Positions 9,402 through 17,430 of a DNA stretch of 64,000 nucleotides are shown in pieces; positions within the stretch are counted from its first letter, which is position 1; each line of letters starts with the position of its first letter. The stretch is from Pseudomonas sp. stari2 (GTDB lineage: Bacteria; Pseudomonadota; Gammaproteobacteria; Pseudomonadales; Pseudomonadaceae). A program made the translations under genes and the position numbers. The stretch spans positions 4,991,501 to 5,055,500 of the forward strand of contig NZ_CP099760.1 of NCBI RefSeq assembly GCF_040760005.1, read 5' to 3'. The notes beneath the pieces are model-generated. The model was not told where the DNA came from. It did not search any database and saw only the letters and a list, made by a program, of their open reading frames with translations.

Positions 9402-9839
9402 TCAGCTCTGGCAGACGCTGCGCATCACCAGCCGCTCACGCACCACGTCATAACCCCAGTGGTAGATGTAGGTGTATGGCAGGAAGAACAGCAGCACGCC
9501 GATGTCGAGCAGGAACGCCTGCCACAGGTTGACCGACAGCCACCAGGCAATCAGCGGCACGCCCATCACGATCAACCCGCCCTCGAACAGCAGCGCATGC
9601 GCCACCCGCACCCAAGCGTTGCGGGCGATGTTCCAGCGCTTGAGCATCCGGTCGAAGAAGCCGTTGAACACCACGTTCCAGCCCAGGGCCAGCAACGCGA
9701 TGGCAATGGTGACGGCGCCCATTTCCACCAGCGGTTTGCCCATGATCCACGCCAGCAGCGGCGTACAGATCAGGATCGCCAGCAGTTCGAAACCGATGGC
9801 CTGGAAGATACGTTCAGTGATGGATTTGTTGGCAGTCAT
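9402..9839 (-). CDS. PACE-family multidrug efflux transporter
   Basis: A 145-residue, four-helix inner-membrane protein of the proteobacterial antimicrobial compound efflux (AceI) family. It shows two tandem bacterial-transmembrane-pair units; the conserved Glu in helix 1 (RIFQAIGFELLAI), the WNVVFNGFFDR motif after helix 2, and the FEGGL and WWLS motifs of the second half. Family members export biocides such as chlorhexidine, acriflavine or polyamines by proton antiport. The start at 9839 follows GAGGA. It is divergent from a LysR gene at 9928; a second such pair is at 21.9-23.4 kb. Confidence 0.88.
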   Translation of the reverse strand: MTANKSITERIFQAIGFELLAILICTPLLAWIMGKPLVEMGAVTIAIALLALGWNVVFNGFFDRMLKRWNIARNAWVRVAHALLFEGGLIVMGVPLIAWWLSVNLWQAFLLDIGVLLFFLPYTYIYHWGYDVVRERLVMRSVCQS

Positions 9840-9858
9840 GGCCGAAGTCCTCTGTGAA

Positions 9859-9910
9859 GATGGTTGCCATGATCCAGCACCGAACCGATACTTCATAACC
9901 AATAACCATC
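9859..9910. promoter_or_regulatory. Shared PACE/LysR promoter region with inverted GATGGTT/AACCATC
   Basis: The 88-bp divergent intergenic region contains GATGGTT at 9859-9865 and its reverse complement AACCATC at 9904-9910. It is a candidate LysR operator pair, though the spacing is wider than a usual T-N11-A box. Confidence 0.3.
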
Positions 9911-9927
9911 GATCAAGGCGATAGTTC

Positions 9928-10782
9928 ATGGCCTCTCAGGAAGTGTTGCTGGCATTTGTTCAGGCGGCGACTCAAGGCTCGTTTTCAGCGGCAGCGCGCA
10001 AACTCGGGCGCAGTCAGTCGACAGTGAGTGCGGCGGTGGCGAGTCTTGAGATCGATCTGGACCTGGTACTGTTCGACCGCAGCAGCCGCAAGCCGACGCT
10101 GACCCCGGCCGGTCACGTGATGCTGCAACGGGCCGAGGCGATTCTGGCGGCCACCAGCCGTCTGGAAATGACCGCCCGGCAATTGGCCCAGGGTGTCGAG
10201 CCGAAACTTACGGTGGCGATTTCCGACACTTATCAGTCCGACCGTTTCGAGGCGGCGCTGGTGGGTTTCGAGCAGCGCTATCCGGATCTGGAACTGGAAT
10301 GCCTGATTGCCGAGTGCGATGACCTGATCGAACTGGTGCAGCGCGGTCGAGCGCACCTGGCATTCGCGGAGATGCAGGACAACTACCCGCCAGACCTGGC
10401 GACCGCGACCGTCGCCGAGCGTACGGAAATCGCCTTGTTTGTGGGTCGCGACCATCCGCTGGCGACGCAAGAATCCATCGATCAAACGGTTCTTGAGCAG
10501 CATCGTGAGCTGCGTCTGGCCACCATCGTCAATCCCTATGACAGTCGCGGCAAAGGCCGGGTGTGGTCGGCGCCGAGTTATCTGATGCTGCTGGAAATGG
10601 CTGAAAAAGATTTCGGCTGGGCGCCACTGCCGCGCTGGCTGGTGGAGCGTTTCGGCAATGACTTGCTGGTTGAACTGAAGGTGCGCGGTTGGCCGAAACC
10701 GGTGTTCGTCGATGCACTGTGGTCGCGGCTGTACCCGCCAGGGCCGGCGGGGAGCTGGTTGCTCAGCAAGATGCTGGAATAG
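9928..10782 (+). CDS. LysR-family regulator paired with PACE efflux gene
   Basis: A 284-residue regulator with an N-terminal winged helix (SFSAAARKLGRSQSTVSAAV, about residues 17-36) and the signature LFDRSSRKPTLTPAG after it, then a substrate-binding fold. It is divergent from the PACE pump at 9839 with an 88-bp gap. Similarity to the LysR at 21921-22793 is visible by eye in the helix-turn-helix (SFSAAARxLG), the LFDRS segment and the QLxxGxExKLxxxxxD segment, so the two regulators are probably paralogues. Inducer unknown. Confidence 0.87.
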   Translation: MASQEVLLAFVQAATQGSFSAAARKLGRSQSTVSAAVASLEIDLDLVLFDRSSRKPTLTPAGHVMLQRAEAILAATSRLEMTARQLAQGVEPKLTVAISDTYQSDRFEAALVGFEQRYPDLELECLIAECDDLIELVQRGRAHLAFAEMQDNYPPDLATATVAERTEIALFVGRDHPLATQESIDQTVLEQHRELRLATIVNPYDSRGKGRVWSAPSYLMLLEMAEKDFGWAPLPRWLVERFGNDLLVELKVRGWPKPVFVDALWSRLYPPGPAGSWLLSKMLE

Positions 10783-10783
10783 C

Positions 10784-11620
10784 TCAGGCCGCTTCGATGG
10801 CGACCGGGCGATTGACCTGAAAATATTCGTGCAACCCACGCATCGTCGGCAACTCCAGCGCCTGCGCCGCATAACACAACCCCACCCGTCGGGTCGGCGC
10901 CGGCAGGTGCAGCGCGCGCACGACAATGCGCTCATGCCCGCTGACCAGCGACTGCGGCAACATCGCCACACCGACACCCGCCGCAACCATGTGCAATGCC
11001 TGTTGCAGTGAACCGGCATGCCCCGCCACCGCTTCCGGCGAACGCCCGTAAAGCGCCATCAACCGCTGATGGGACGGATGTTGCGGACAGGTGATCCAGT
11101 CCTCGATCGGCGCCCAGCCTGCCTGCGCGTTGGCCATCGGATGATCGAGGGGCAGCGCCATCACATAGGACTCCTCCCACAGCGGAAGGAACAGTTCGTC
11201 CTCGCAGCACATTTCCTCGACCGCCAACCGACCATCGCCGTGACAGCCTTCCTCCAGGGTCAGCAGCAGATAGGGCAACGCCTGATGAGCCATGCGCACG
11301 AAAGCTTCGATGTGGCTGGCGGCAATGTCGCCCTCGATGCCGAGGGTCAGCGGCGCGCGGTTTTCGCGGCCGCGAAACATCCGGCTCAGTGCCTCGGACT
11401 CGGTCACCATCCGCCGTGCCTGCGGGTACAGCAGACGCGCTTCGTCGCTGACTTCCACGCCACGGGGCTGACGCACGAACAGCGTCGCGCCGAGTTCTTC
11501 TTCCAGTTGTTTGATGGTCACCGACAACGTGGGCTGGCTGATGAACAGCCGTTGCGCAGCGGCGGTGATGTTGCGTTCCTCGAACACCGCGAGGAAGGCT
11601 TTGAGATGGCGGATATCCAT
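10784..11620 (-). CDS. LysR-family regulator, CynR/CbbR-like subgroup
   Basis: A 278-residue protein starting MDIRHLKAFLAVFEERNITAAA, the N-terminus of LysR proteins of the BenM/CatM/CynR type. Recognition helix around ISQPTLSVTIKQLEEELG, then LFVRQPRGVEVSDEA. It is divergent from the SDR gene at 11732 (111-bp gap), its likely target, and convergent with the preceding LysR gene, whose stop is one base away. Effector unknown. Confidence 0.86.
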   Translation of the reverse strand: MDIRHLKAFLAVFEERNITAAAQRLFISQPTLSVTIKQLEEELGATLFVRQPRGVEVSDEARLLYPQARRMVTESEALSRMFRGRENRAPLTLGIEGDIAASHIEAFVRMAHQALPYLLLTLEEGCHGDGRLAVEEMCCEDELFLPLWEESYVMALPLDHPMANAQAGWAPIEDWITCPQHPSHQRLMALYGRSPEAVAGHAGSLQQALHMVAAGVGVAMLPQSLVSGHERIVVRALHLPAPTRRVGLCYAAQALELPTMRGLHEYFQVNRPVAIEAA

Positions 11621-11731
11621 AGGAGATTCCGATGGCAGACAGAGGAATAAGGCATTTTTCAGCCTCCAGCGGGCTAAATATACTGCGTCGCGAATCTGGT
11701 TATTTGTTTTTCTTATCTCAGGAGTTCAATC

Positions 11732-12457
11732 ATGAGCAAGCCATTGATCATCATCACCGGCGCCAGCTCGGGCATTGGCGAAGCCACCGCTCGGCGCTTG
11801 AGCGCTGCCGGCCATCCACTGTTGTTGCTGGCCCGGCGCATCGAACGCCTTGAAGCACTGGCCCTGCCGAACACCCTCAGCCGGCGCGTCGACATCACCG
11901 ACCGCGCCGCGTTGCTGGCCGCTGTGGCCGAGGCTGAAGCGCGGTTCGGCCCGGCCGATGCACTGATCAATAACGCCGGGGTGATGCTGCTGGGCGAGAT
12001 GAGCAAACAGGATCCGGCGCAGTGGGACCAGATGCTCGACGTCAACGTGAAAGGCCTGCTCAACGGCGTGCATGCGGTGGTCGCCGGAATGATCGAGCGC
12101 AAGCACGGCACGATCATCAACGTCAGCTCGGTGGCCGGGCGCAAGACGTTCCCGAACCATGTGGCGTACGTCGGCACCAAGTTCGCGGTGCACGGGTTGT
12201 CGGAAAACCTGCGTGAAGAGTTGTCGCCGCATAACGTGCGGGTGACCACGATTGCACCGGGGGCGGTGGAAACCGAGTTGTTGAGCCACACCACGGATGA
12301 GGCGATCAAGACTGGCTATCAGGCGTGGAAGCAGGACATGGGCGGCACAGTGTTGAGCGCCGAGGATGTGGCGACGGCGATTGCTTATGCGTATGGGCAG
12401 CCGCAGGGGGTTTGTATCCGCGAGATTGTGATGGCGGCTACTCGGCAGCAGGCCTGA
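11732..12457 (+). CDS. Short-chain dehydrogenase/reductase, YdfG-like
   Basis: A 241-residue classical SDR. TGASSGIG at 9-16, NNAG at 80-83, Ser132/Ser133 (NVSS), Tyr146 and Lys150 (YVGTK) form the catalytic set. The sequence LLLARRIERLEAL after strand 2 and FPNHVAYVGTKFAVHGLSENLREEL resemble the YdfG/serine-dehydrogenase group of NADP-dependent enzymes. CAGGAG lies about 10 bases before the ATG. It faces a LysR regulator across a 111-bp gap. Substrate not assignable from sequence. Confidence 0.86.
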   Translation: MSKPLIIITGASSGIGEATARRLSAAGHPLLLLARRIERLEALALPNTLSRRVDITDRAALLAAVAEAEARFGPADALINNAGVMLLGEMSKQDPAQWDQMLDVNVKGLLNGVHAVVAGMIERKHGTIINVSSVAGRKTFPNHVAYVGTKFAVHGLSENLREELSPHNVRVTTIAPGAVETELLSHTTDEAIKTGYQAWKQDMGGTVLSAEDVATAIAYAYGQPQGVCIREIVMAATRQQA

Positions 12458-12467
12458 GCCATCTTTT

Positions 12468-13712
12468 CTAAAGGCGATTGCTCGGCGCCAGTTCCTGCAA
12501 TCGCCCTTCAATAAACCTGCGCTCCGGCTCCTGCCGAGTCAGTTCCAAGGCTCGCCGGTAACCGACCCGAGCCTCCTCAACCCGCCCCAACTGCCGACAA
12601 AACTCCGCCCGCGCCGAATGTGCCAAGTGGTAGTCCTGCAACTCCCCACGGTCCAGAATCCCTTCGATCAAGGTCAACCCGGCCAACGCCCCGTCACGCT
12701 TGGCCACCGCCACCGCCCGGTTCAACTCGATCACCGGTGACGGCAGCGCCCGCAACAACACGTCATACAGCCCGACGATCTGTTCCCAGTCGGTCTCCCC
12801 CGCCGTCGGCGCTTCGGCGTGCACCGCCGCAATCGCCGCTTGCAGGCAGTAAGGCCCGAACCGTCCGGTGGTCAGCGCCTTTTCCACCAGATCGCAGCCT
12901 TCGGCGATCAGTTCGGTGTTCCACAATCCGCGATCCTGATCATCCAGCAGAATCAACTCACCATCGGGCGAAGAGCGCGCCGAGCGCCGCGACTCATGCA
13001 GCAGCATCAACGCCAGCAACCCCATGACCTCTGGGTCCGGCAACAACTCCAGCAGCAACCGTCCCAAACGAATCGCCTCACGGGTCAAATCCTCGCGGGT
13101 CACCTGGGCGCCGCCGGACGCCGAGTAGCCCTCGTTGAACACCAGATAAATCACCCGCAACACGCTGTCGAGGCGCTCGGGCAATTCGCTCAGGCTCGGG
13201 ACTTGATAAGGGATTTTCGCATCGCGAATCTTCGCCTTGGCGCGCACGATGCGCTGGGCAATCGCCGCCGGGGCCGAGAGAAATGCGCGGGCGATTTCCT
13301 CGGTGGTGAGATCGCAAACTTCGCGCAGGGTCAGCGGCACTTGCGCGTCCGCCGCCAGTGCCGGGTGGCAGCAGGTAAAGATCAGGCGCAGGCGATCATC
13401 TTCCACGTCTTCAACGTCCCATTCGGACTTTTCCAGCTCTTCCAGTTGCGCCAGCAACAATGGCCGTGAAGCCTTGAACCGTGCGCGACGACGCAACACG
13501 TCGATCGCCTTGAAGCGCCCGGTGGATACCAGCCACGCCCGCGGATTGTCCGGCACGCCGTCGCGTTGCCAACGCTCGACCGCGACGAAGAACGCCTCGT
13601 GCAAGGCTTCTTCGGCGAGGTCGAAATCGCCGATCAGACGGATCAGGGTCGCGAGGATCCGCCGCGAATCTTCGCGGTAGACCTGCGCGACCCGGGCCGC
13701 GACCTCAGACAT
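12468..13712 (-). CDS. ECF sigma factor, ECF42 type with C-terminal TPR-like extension
   Basis: A 414-residue sigma factor, twice the size of a normal ECF sigma. Region 2 is at about 10-75 (DLAEEALHEAFFVAVERW, then PRAWLVSTGRFKAIDVLRRR) and region 4 at about 115-165. The extension has the DUF6596 motif LLHESRRSARSSPDGELILLDDQDRGLW and helical repeats ending QLGRVEEARVGYRRAL. ECF42 members have this extension and lie next to DGPF-domain genes, as here: the stop of the DGPF gene overlaps this ATG by eight bases. No anti-sigma gene is present; ECF42 is thought to be controlled through its own C-terminal domain. Confidence 0.88.
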   Translation of the reverse strand: MSEVAARVAQVYREDSRRILATLIRLIGDFDLAEEALHEAFFVAVERWQRDGVPDNPRAWLVSTGRFKAIDVLRRRARFKASRPLLLAQLEELEKSEWDVEDVEDDRLRLIFTCCHPALAADAQVPLTLREVCDLTTEEIARAFLSAPAAIAQRIVRAKAKIRDAKIPYQVPSLSELPERLDSVLRVIYLVFNEGYSASGGAQVTREDLTREAIRLGRLLLELLPDPEVMGLLALMLLHESRRSARSSPDGELILLDDQDRGLWNTELIAEGCDLVEKALTTGRFGPYCLQAAIAAVHAEAPTAGETDWEQIVGLYDVLLRALPSPVIELNRAVAVAKRDGALAGLTLIEGILDRGELQDYHLAHSARAEFCRQLGRVEEARVGYRRALELTRQEPERRFIEGRLQELAPSNRL

Positions 13713-14049
13713 TCAACTGCCGCACGGGACGCACTTCGACGCTGCCGACCCGGGCCGCCGGAATGTTGCCGGCGACCTGAATCGCTTCGTTGAGGTCCCG
13801 CGCGTCGATCAGGTAGAAACCGGCCAACTGCTCTTTGGTCTCAGCGAACGGGCCGTCGGTGATCGACAACTTGCCGTTGCGCATGCGCACCGTGGTGGCG
13901 GTCTGCACCGATTCCAGCGCTTCGGCGGCAACCATCCGGCCGCTGCCCTGGATCGACTCGGCGTAGGCCCAGCACTCGGCGTCTTCCGGACTGTCGGGCG
14001 ACGAATGCAGCAGGCGCTCATCGCTGTAGACCAAGCATAAATACTTCAT
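13705..14049 (-). CDS. YCII/DGPF-domain protein
   Basis: A 114-residue YCII-fold protein with MKYLCLVY at the N-terminus and the defining motif TDGPFAETKEQL at 65-76. DGPF proteins are the regular genomic partner, and likely target, of ECF42 sigma factors; the biochemical role is unknown. CAGGAG precedes the ATG at 14049. It is the middle gene of a three-gene unit and overlaps the sigma gene by eight bases (ATGTCTGA), implying translational coupling. Confidence 0.88.
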   Translation of the reverse strand: MKYLCLVYSDERLLHSSPDSPEDAECWAYAESIQGSGRMVAAEALESVQTATTVRMRNGKLSITDGPFAETKEQLAGFYLIDARDLNEAIQVAGNIPAARVGSVEVRPVRQLNV

Positions 14050-14089
14050 GGCGTTCTCCTGAATCGGACGGATCAACTATGGCTGAAGA

Positions 14090-14515
14090 TCAGGGTTTCG
14101 CATCGAACAGCGTCGAGCCAGTCATCGGATCGAACGGTGCCGACCAGTGTTCATGGGCAATTTTCCACGCACCGCCGACCAGCCGGTAGCAGGCGGTGGC
14201 GCGCATCCAGCAGCTCTGGGTTTCACCCTTGTCATTGGTGCCACCGCAGTTGGCGACCCAGTGGGCGAAGGCGATGTTTTCCCCGGTCTCGATGGCGATT
14301 TCGTGGAACTCGAAAATGTGCGGGCCGGGGCACATTTCCATGCAGGCGATCCAGTGGGCGCGGTAGGCCTCCTTGCCCTTGAATTGCAGGGCCTTGATCG
14401 CATCGAACGAGAGGATGTCGTCGGCGTACAGGGTCATGACCTTGTCCACGTCCTTGGTCATGACGGCCTGACGGTAGGTGTCGATGATGGCTTGAATCTG
14501 CGCTTGCGTACTCAT
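14090..14515 (-). CDS. SnoaL/ketosteroid-isomerase-like protein
   Basis: A 141-residue cone-fold (NTF2-like) protein. The pattern IIDTYRQAVMTKDVDKVMTLYADDI at the N-terminus, a central GxEAYRAHW helix, and the W-K-I-A-H-E-H-W-S-x-P end are typical of SnoaL-like proteins. Likely an isomerase, hydrolase or small-ligand binder; substrate unknown. GGGAG precedes the ATG at 14515. It lies 40 bp upstream of the DGPF gene and is probably the first gene of the ECF42 operon. Confidence 0.8.
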   Translation of the reverse strand: MSTQAQIQAIIDTYRQAVMTKDVDKVMTLYADDILSFDAIKALQFKGKEAYRAHWIACMEMCPGPHIFEFHEIAIETGENIAFAHWVANCGGTNDKGETQSCWMRATACYRLVGGAWKIAHEHWSAPFDPMTGSTLFDAKP

Positions 14516-14657
14516 GGGGTTTCTCCCTGGTTTTTGTTGTGAAGACACCCTTTGTCGTTCGGCGATTGGCCGGATCGACAGTTGAAACAAAAAAATTCCG
14601 AAGAGAACAAAATCGCTAGAATCCGGGACTCATCTTTGTAGGAAAAAGGAAATTCCC

Positions 14658-15143
14658 TTGTCAGCCCGACTCGTGCCTTACGAAAGCCTGAACGCCACCC
14701 AACGCCAGCAGGTCGAGGCCATTGAAATCCATGCCGAGCAGATCAAATATTCCGGCGACATCCACGGCGCCCTGCACACGCTACTGTCGAAACCCGGCCC
14801 CGGCGTGAAAGGTTTTGCCCTGCTCGCCGAGGAAGTACCGGTGGCATTCCTGCTGCTCAAGCGCCCGCCGGTGTTGCCGGAATGGGCCGATGAGCACAGC
14901 GCAACCCTGCATGCCTTGCAGGTCGATCACCGTGCCCAAGGCAAGGGCTACGGCAAGGCTTGCCTGCTGGCGCTACCGGACGTTGCGCGCCAGGCCTGGC
15001 CGGAGATCAAAGGGCTGGAACTGTCGGTGGACGCCGACAACGACGCCGCGATTGCGCTGTACGCCAAGTACGGTTTCGTCGACAGCGGCGAAGCGTACAA
15101 GGGTCGCATCGGTTACGAGCGGCGGATGGGGTTGTTCTTCTAA
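14658..15143 (+). CDS. GNAT-family N-acetyltransferase
   Basis: A 161-residue acetyl-CoA-dependent acyltransferase. The acetyl-CoA loop is LQVDHRAQGKGYGKACL (R-x-x-G-x-G/A pattern as RAQGKGYG), and the C-terminal helix is DNDAAIALYAKYGFVDSGE, both standard for GNAT. The start is TTG, with AAAAGGAAA about eight bases upstream; no in-frame ATG is near the start. Acceptor substrate unknown. It is divergent from the SnoaL-like gene. Confidence 0.82.
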   Translation: MSARLVPYESLNATQRQQVEAIEIHAEQIKYSGDIHGALHTLLSKPGPGVKGFALLAEEVPVAFLLLKRPPVLPEWADEHSATLHALQVDHRAQGKGYGKACLLALPDVARQAWPEIKGLELSVDADNDAAIALYAKYGFVDSGEAYKGRIGYERRMGLFF

Positions 15144-15212
15144 TCGTCGGGGGAGCAACGATGATCGAGCACAAGGCACGGGTGCGCGACATACTCTACC
15201 GACCCACCCATT

Positions 15213-15241
15213 GATCGTTCCCGCGCTGCGTGAGAACGATC
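15213..15241. repeat. GATCGTTC hairpin of the dispersed CCCACGC type
   Basis: GATCGTTC at 15213-15220 pairs with GAACGATC at 15234-15241 around CCGCGCTGCGTGA. It is a degenerate member of the small hairpin type also found at 46632 and 57120, again in a 3' intergenic position between convergent genes. Confidence 0.55.
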
Positions 15242-15258
15242 AGGTCAGGGGCTGTTCC

Positions 15259-15747
15259 TCAGAGGGTCAGGATCATCTCGTGCCACGCCATCCCGCCGTG
15301 GTCGGACTCGGACGGTTTGATGTAGGCAAAGCCGAACCCGGCGTACAGCGGGATGTGCCGTTCCTTGCACATCAGGTGAATCGTCGCCTTGCCCTGGGCG
15401 CGCATGCGCTCGATGAATTCGCCCAGCAGGCGCTTGGCCAGACCCAGGCCCTGATAGTCCGGGTGCACCACCACCGACATGATCACCACGTTCGGCCCGG
15501 CCGGGTCGTGGCCGATCAGTTCCTTGAACGCCTCGTCGGACATCTGCACCTCGAACGCTGCACCGGAGTTGATGAACCCGGCCACTTGCCCGTCGACTTC
15601 GGCGACGATGAAACCGTCCGGCCAGGTGGCGATGCGCGTGGCGATCTTTTCGCGGGTCGCGGCTTCGTCGCCTTCATAGGCGAGGGTTTCGATGGCGTAG
15701 CAGCGATCCAGATCGGCAGCGGTGACGTGGCGGATGACGGTGTTCAT
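15259..15747 (-). CDS. GNAT-family N-acetyltransferase
   Basis: A 162-residue acetyltransferase starting MNTVIRHVTAADLDRCYAIE, with the cofactor loop VVVHPDYQGLGLAKRLL and the C-terminal LMCKERHIPLYAGFGFAYIKPSES. The H-x-x-x-Y-x-x-x-GF pattern recalls arylalkylamine-type GNATs. Substrate unknown. Convergent with the preceding GNAT gene, separated by the GATCGTTC hairpin. Confidence 0.83.
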   Translation of the reverse strand: MNTVIRHVTAADLDRCYAIETLAYEGDEAATREKIATRIATWPDGFIVAEVDGQVAGFINSGAAFEVQMSDEAFKELIGHDPAGPNVVIMSVVVHPDYQGLGLAKRLLGEFIERMRAQGKATIHLMCKERHIPLYAGFGFAYIKPSESDHGGMAWHEMILTL

Positions 15748-15912
15748 GGCGGCTCGAAATCAGTGAAGACAAGGACGCCAAGGATAAAGGAATAAGGTGT
15801 TCATATCGATCCGCACGGGCAGCGTAAAGCCTGCGTATAAGCGCTTTTCTTCGGAATCGGGACGGTCTATTCCTGAGCACTGTCTCTGATCACCCGAAGG
15901 GGGAAACAGCTT

Positions 15913-16020
15913 ATGAGCAGTGTGGAAATCGGTTTGTTGATGGTGTTGGGCATCAGCTTCTTCGGCTTCATCACCCTGGGCATCGACCTGTTGCGGGCGC
16001 GACGGATCAAGGGCAAATAG
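15913..16020 (+). CDS. 35-residue single-pass membrane protein
   Basis: A short open frame of 35 codons preceded by GAAGGGGGAAACAGCTT, a strong ribosome site. The protein has a four-residue polar start with one Glu, a 20-residue hydrophobic helix (IGLLMVLGISFFGFITLGI) and a basic tail (RARRIKGK), so it should insert with the C-terminus in the cytoplasm. No homologue is recalled with certainty. It lies between a GNAT gene and the GyrI-like gene and is convergent with the latter (45-bp gap). Confidence 0.65.
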   Translation: MSSVEIGLLMVLGISFFGFITLGIDLLRARRIKGK

Positions 16021-16065
16021 GGCTCGAACGGCAGCGCGAAACAGGTTCGCGCTGCCGGTTGCCCA

Positions 16066-16560
16066 TCAGGTTTTCTTTTCGACCGGGACGCAGATTTCCA
16101 GCTTGCCGGTTTTGAGCTTCGGATTGAAATCGGCGCTGTAGCGTTCCAGCTCCGGGGCGTTGAGGCCCCTGTATTCGGAGGCCGGCAGCCAGGTTTTGTA
16201 GATGTACTCGATGGTCTGCGGCAGCTGATCCAGCGAACCCTTGTGTTCGAATACCGCGTACTGGCGCGGGAGGATTTCGATCCACGGATACTTTTCCTGC
16301 GGGAAGTCATCCAGCTTCCTGATTTCGACCCCGGCCATGTAATCGAAACCGCCGTTGCCGTCGAAATTGCTGCAGACACCGTAGGTCACTTCGCCCTTCT
16401 GCCCCGGAATATTTCCGATGTGCGGGATCAGTTTTTCCCACAGCGCAGGGATGTCCTGGACGGTCTCTTTGGTAAAGCGATCGCGAAAACCTGCAATCAG
16501 CAGGAAGTGTCCATGTTCGAAGCGAGGTTCAGCCACTTCGACGCGTTTTTGCTCATCCAT
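16066..16560 (-). CDS. GyrI-like effector-binding domain protein
   Basis: A stand-alone 164-residue GyrI-like/AraC effector-binding domain with no DNA-binding region. Features of the fold are the paired motif beginning at GHFLLIAGFRDRF, the central GVCSNFD, the strand with LPRQYAVFEHKGSLDQLP, and the terminal WLPASEYRGLNAPELERY. Such proteins bind small amphipathic or cationic molecules, and some hydrolyse cyclopropanoids. AAGGAG precedes the ATG at 16560. It follows the LysE-type gene on the same strand (about 68 bp). Confidence 0.8.
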   Translation of the reverse strand: MDEQKRVEVAEPRFEHGHFLLIAGFRDRFTKETVQDIPALWEKLIPHIGNIPGQKGEVTYGVCSNFDGNGGFDYMAGVEIRKLDDFPQEKYPWIEILPRQYAVFEHKGSLDQLPQTIEYIYKTWLPASEYRGLNAPELERYSADFNPKLKTGKLEICVPVEKKT

Positions 16561-16628
16561 GACGCGACTCCTTGAACGAAAAAAGTGGGTTCGGCTGGGA
16601 GTATAGAAGCCAAACCCGATTCGCACAT

Positions 16629-17291
16629 TTACAGCGTATGCAGGGCCTCGGCGGCGCCGGAGCCGATGAATTCGTTATAGCCGGATACGATCACGTAGAC
16701 CGCGAAATAGCAGAAGATCGCTGCAGATGCCATGTAGGAATAGCGCAGCAGCTTGTCGCCCAGCAGTTTGCCGCCGTGGCTCGCGGCGAAGCACAGGCCC
16801 GCTGACCACAGCAACCCGGCACACAGAAAACCGCCAAGGAACAGCGCCGAACTCAAAGGGCCACCGCCACCGGAACGGGCGATCAAGGTGCCGCCCACTG
16901 CCGCGAACCAGAGGATGGCGCTTGGCGACGACATGGCGAGAAAAATCCCGCGGAAGAATTCCTTGCGATGGGAGTTATGGCCGACTTCGGCCGTCGCCGC
17001 CAATTGCTCCTCGTGATGGATCGCCGAATAGATCATCTTCGCCGCGAAGTAGATCAGCAGCGCCGAACCGCCAATCCACAGCACCCAGCGCACGGTTTCG
17101 TATTGCAGCAGAACGGTCATCCCGGCCAGCGCCAGGACGGCGTAGATCAGGTCGCCGACGCAGGTACCGAGACCCAGCGCGAAGCCCTGAAAATAGCCGC
17201 GCTGCATGGCCAACGTGATCATCGCGATGTTGGCCACGCCGATGTCCAGGCACAGCGAAAGGCTCAGCAAGAAGCCGCTGGTGAATTCCAT
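16629..17291 (-). CDS. LysE-family amino-acid exporter
   Basis: A 220-residue inner-membrane protein with six predicted helices. It has the LysE/RhtB start (F-x-x-G-F-L-L-S-L-S-L-C-L-D-I-G-V-A-N) and the conserved later segment FFRGIFLAMSSPSAILWFAAVGG. Members export amino acids. AAGGA precedes the ATG at 17291; an upstream extension is rejected because it lacks membrane character and overlaps the divergent promoter. It is divergent from the AlaC-type aminotransferase, which suggests a role in alanine or related amino-acid overflow (inference). Confidence 0.84.
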   Translation of the reverse strand: MEFTSGFLLSLSLCLDIGVANIAMITLAMQRGYFQGFALGLGTCVGDLIYAVLALAGMTVLLQYETVRWVLWIGGSALLIYFAAKMIYSAIHHEEQLAATAEVGHNSHRKEFFRGIFLAMSSPSAILWFAAVGGTLIARSGGGGPLSSALFLGGFLCAGLLWSAGLCFAASHGGKLLGDKLLRYSYMASAAIFCYFAVYVIVSGYNEFIGSGAAEALHTL

Positions 17292-17430
17292 TAACCGTTT
17301 TCCTTGGGAAAAAATTGTTGTCGTGCACGCTGGACAGTCTGCCATCGCTGCCCTTATCTTCCGCCACAGGTCACCGCAGTGACCAGCGTCGCTCGGACGG
17401 TTCCGGGCGCTTACGTTATCCGAGGCAACA

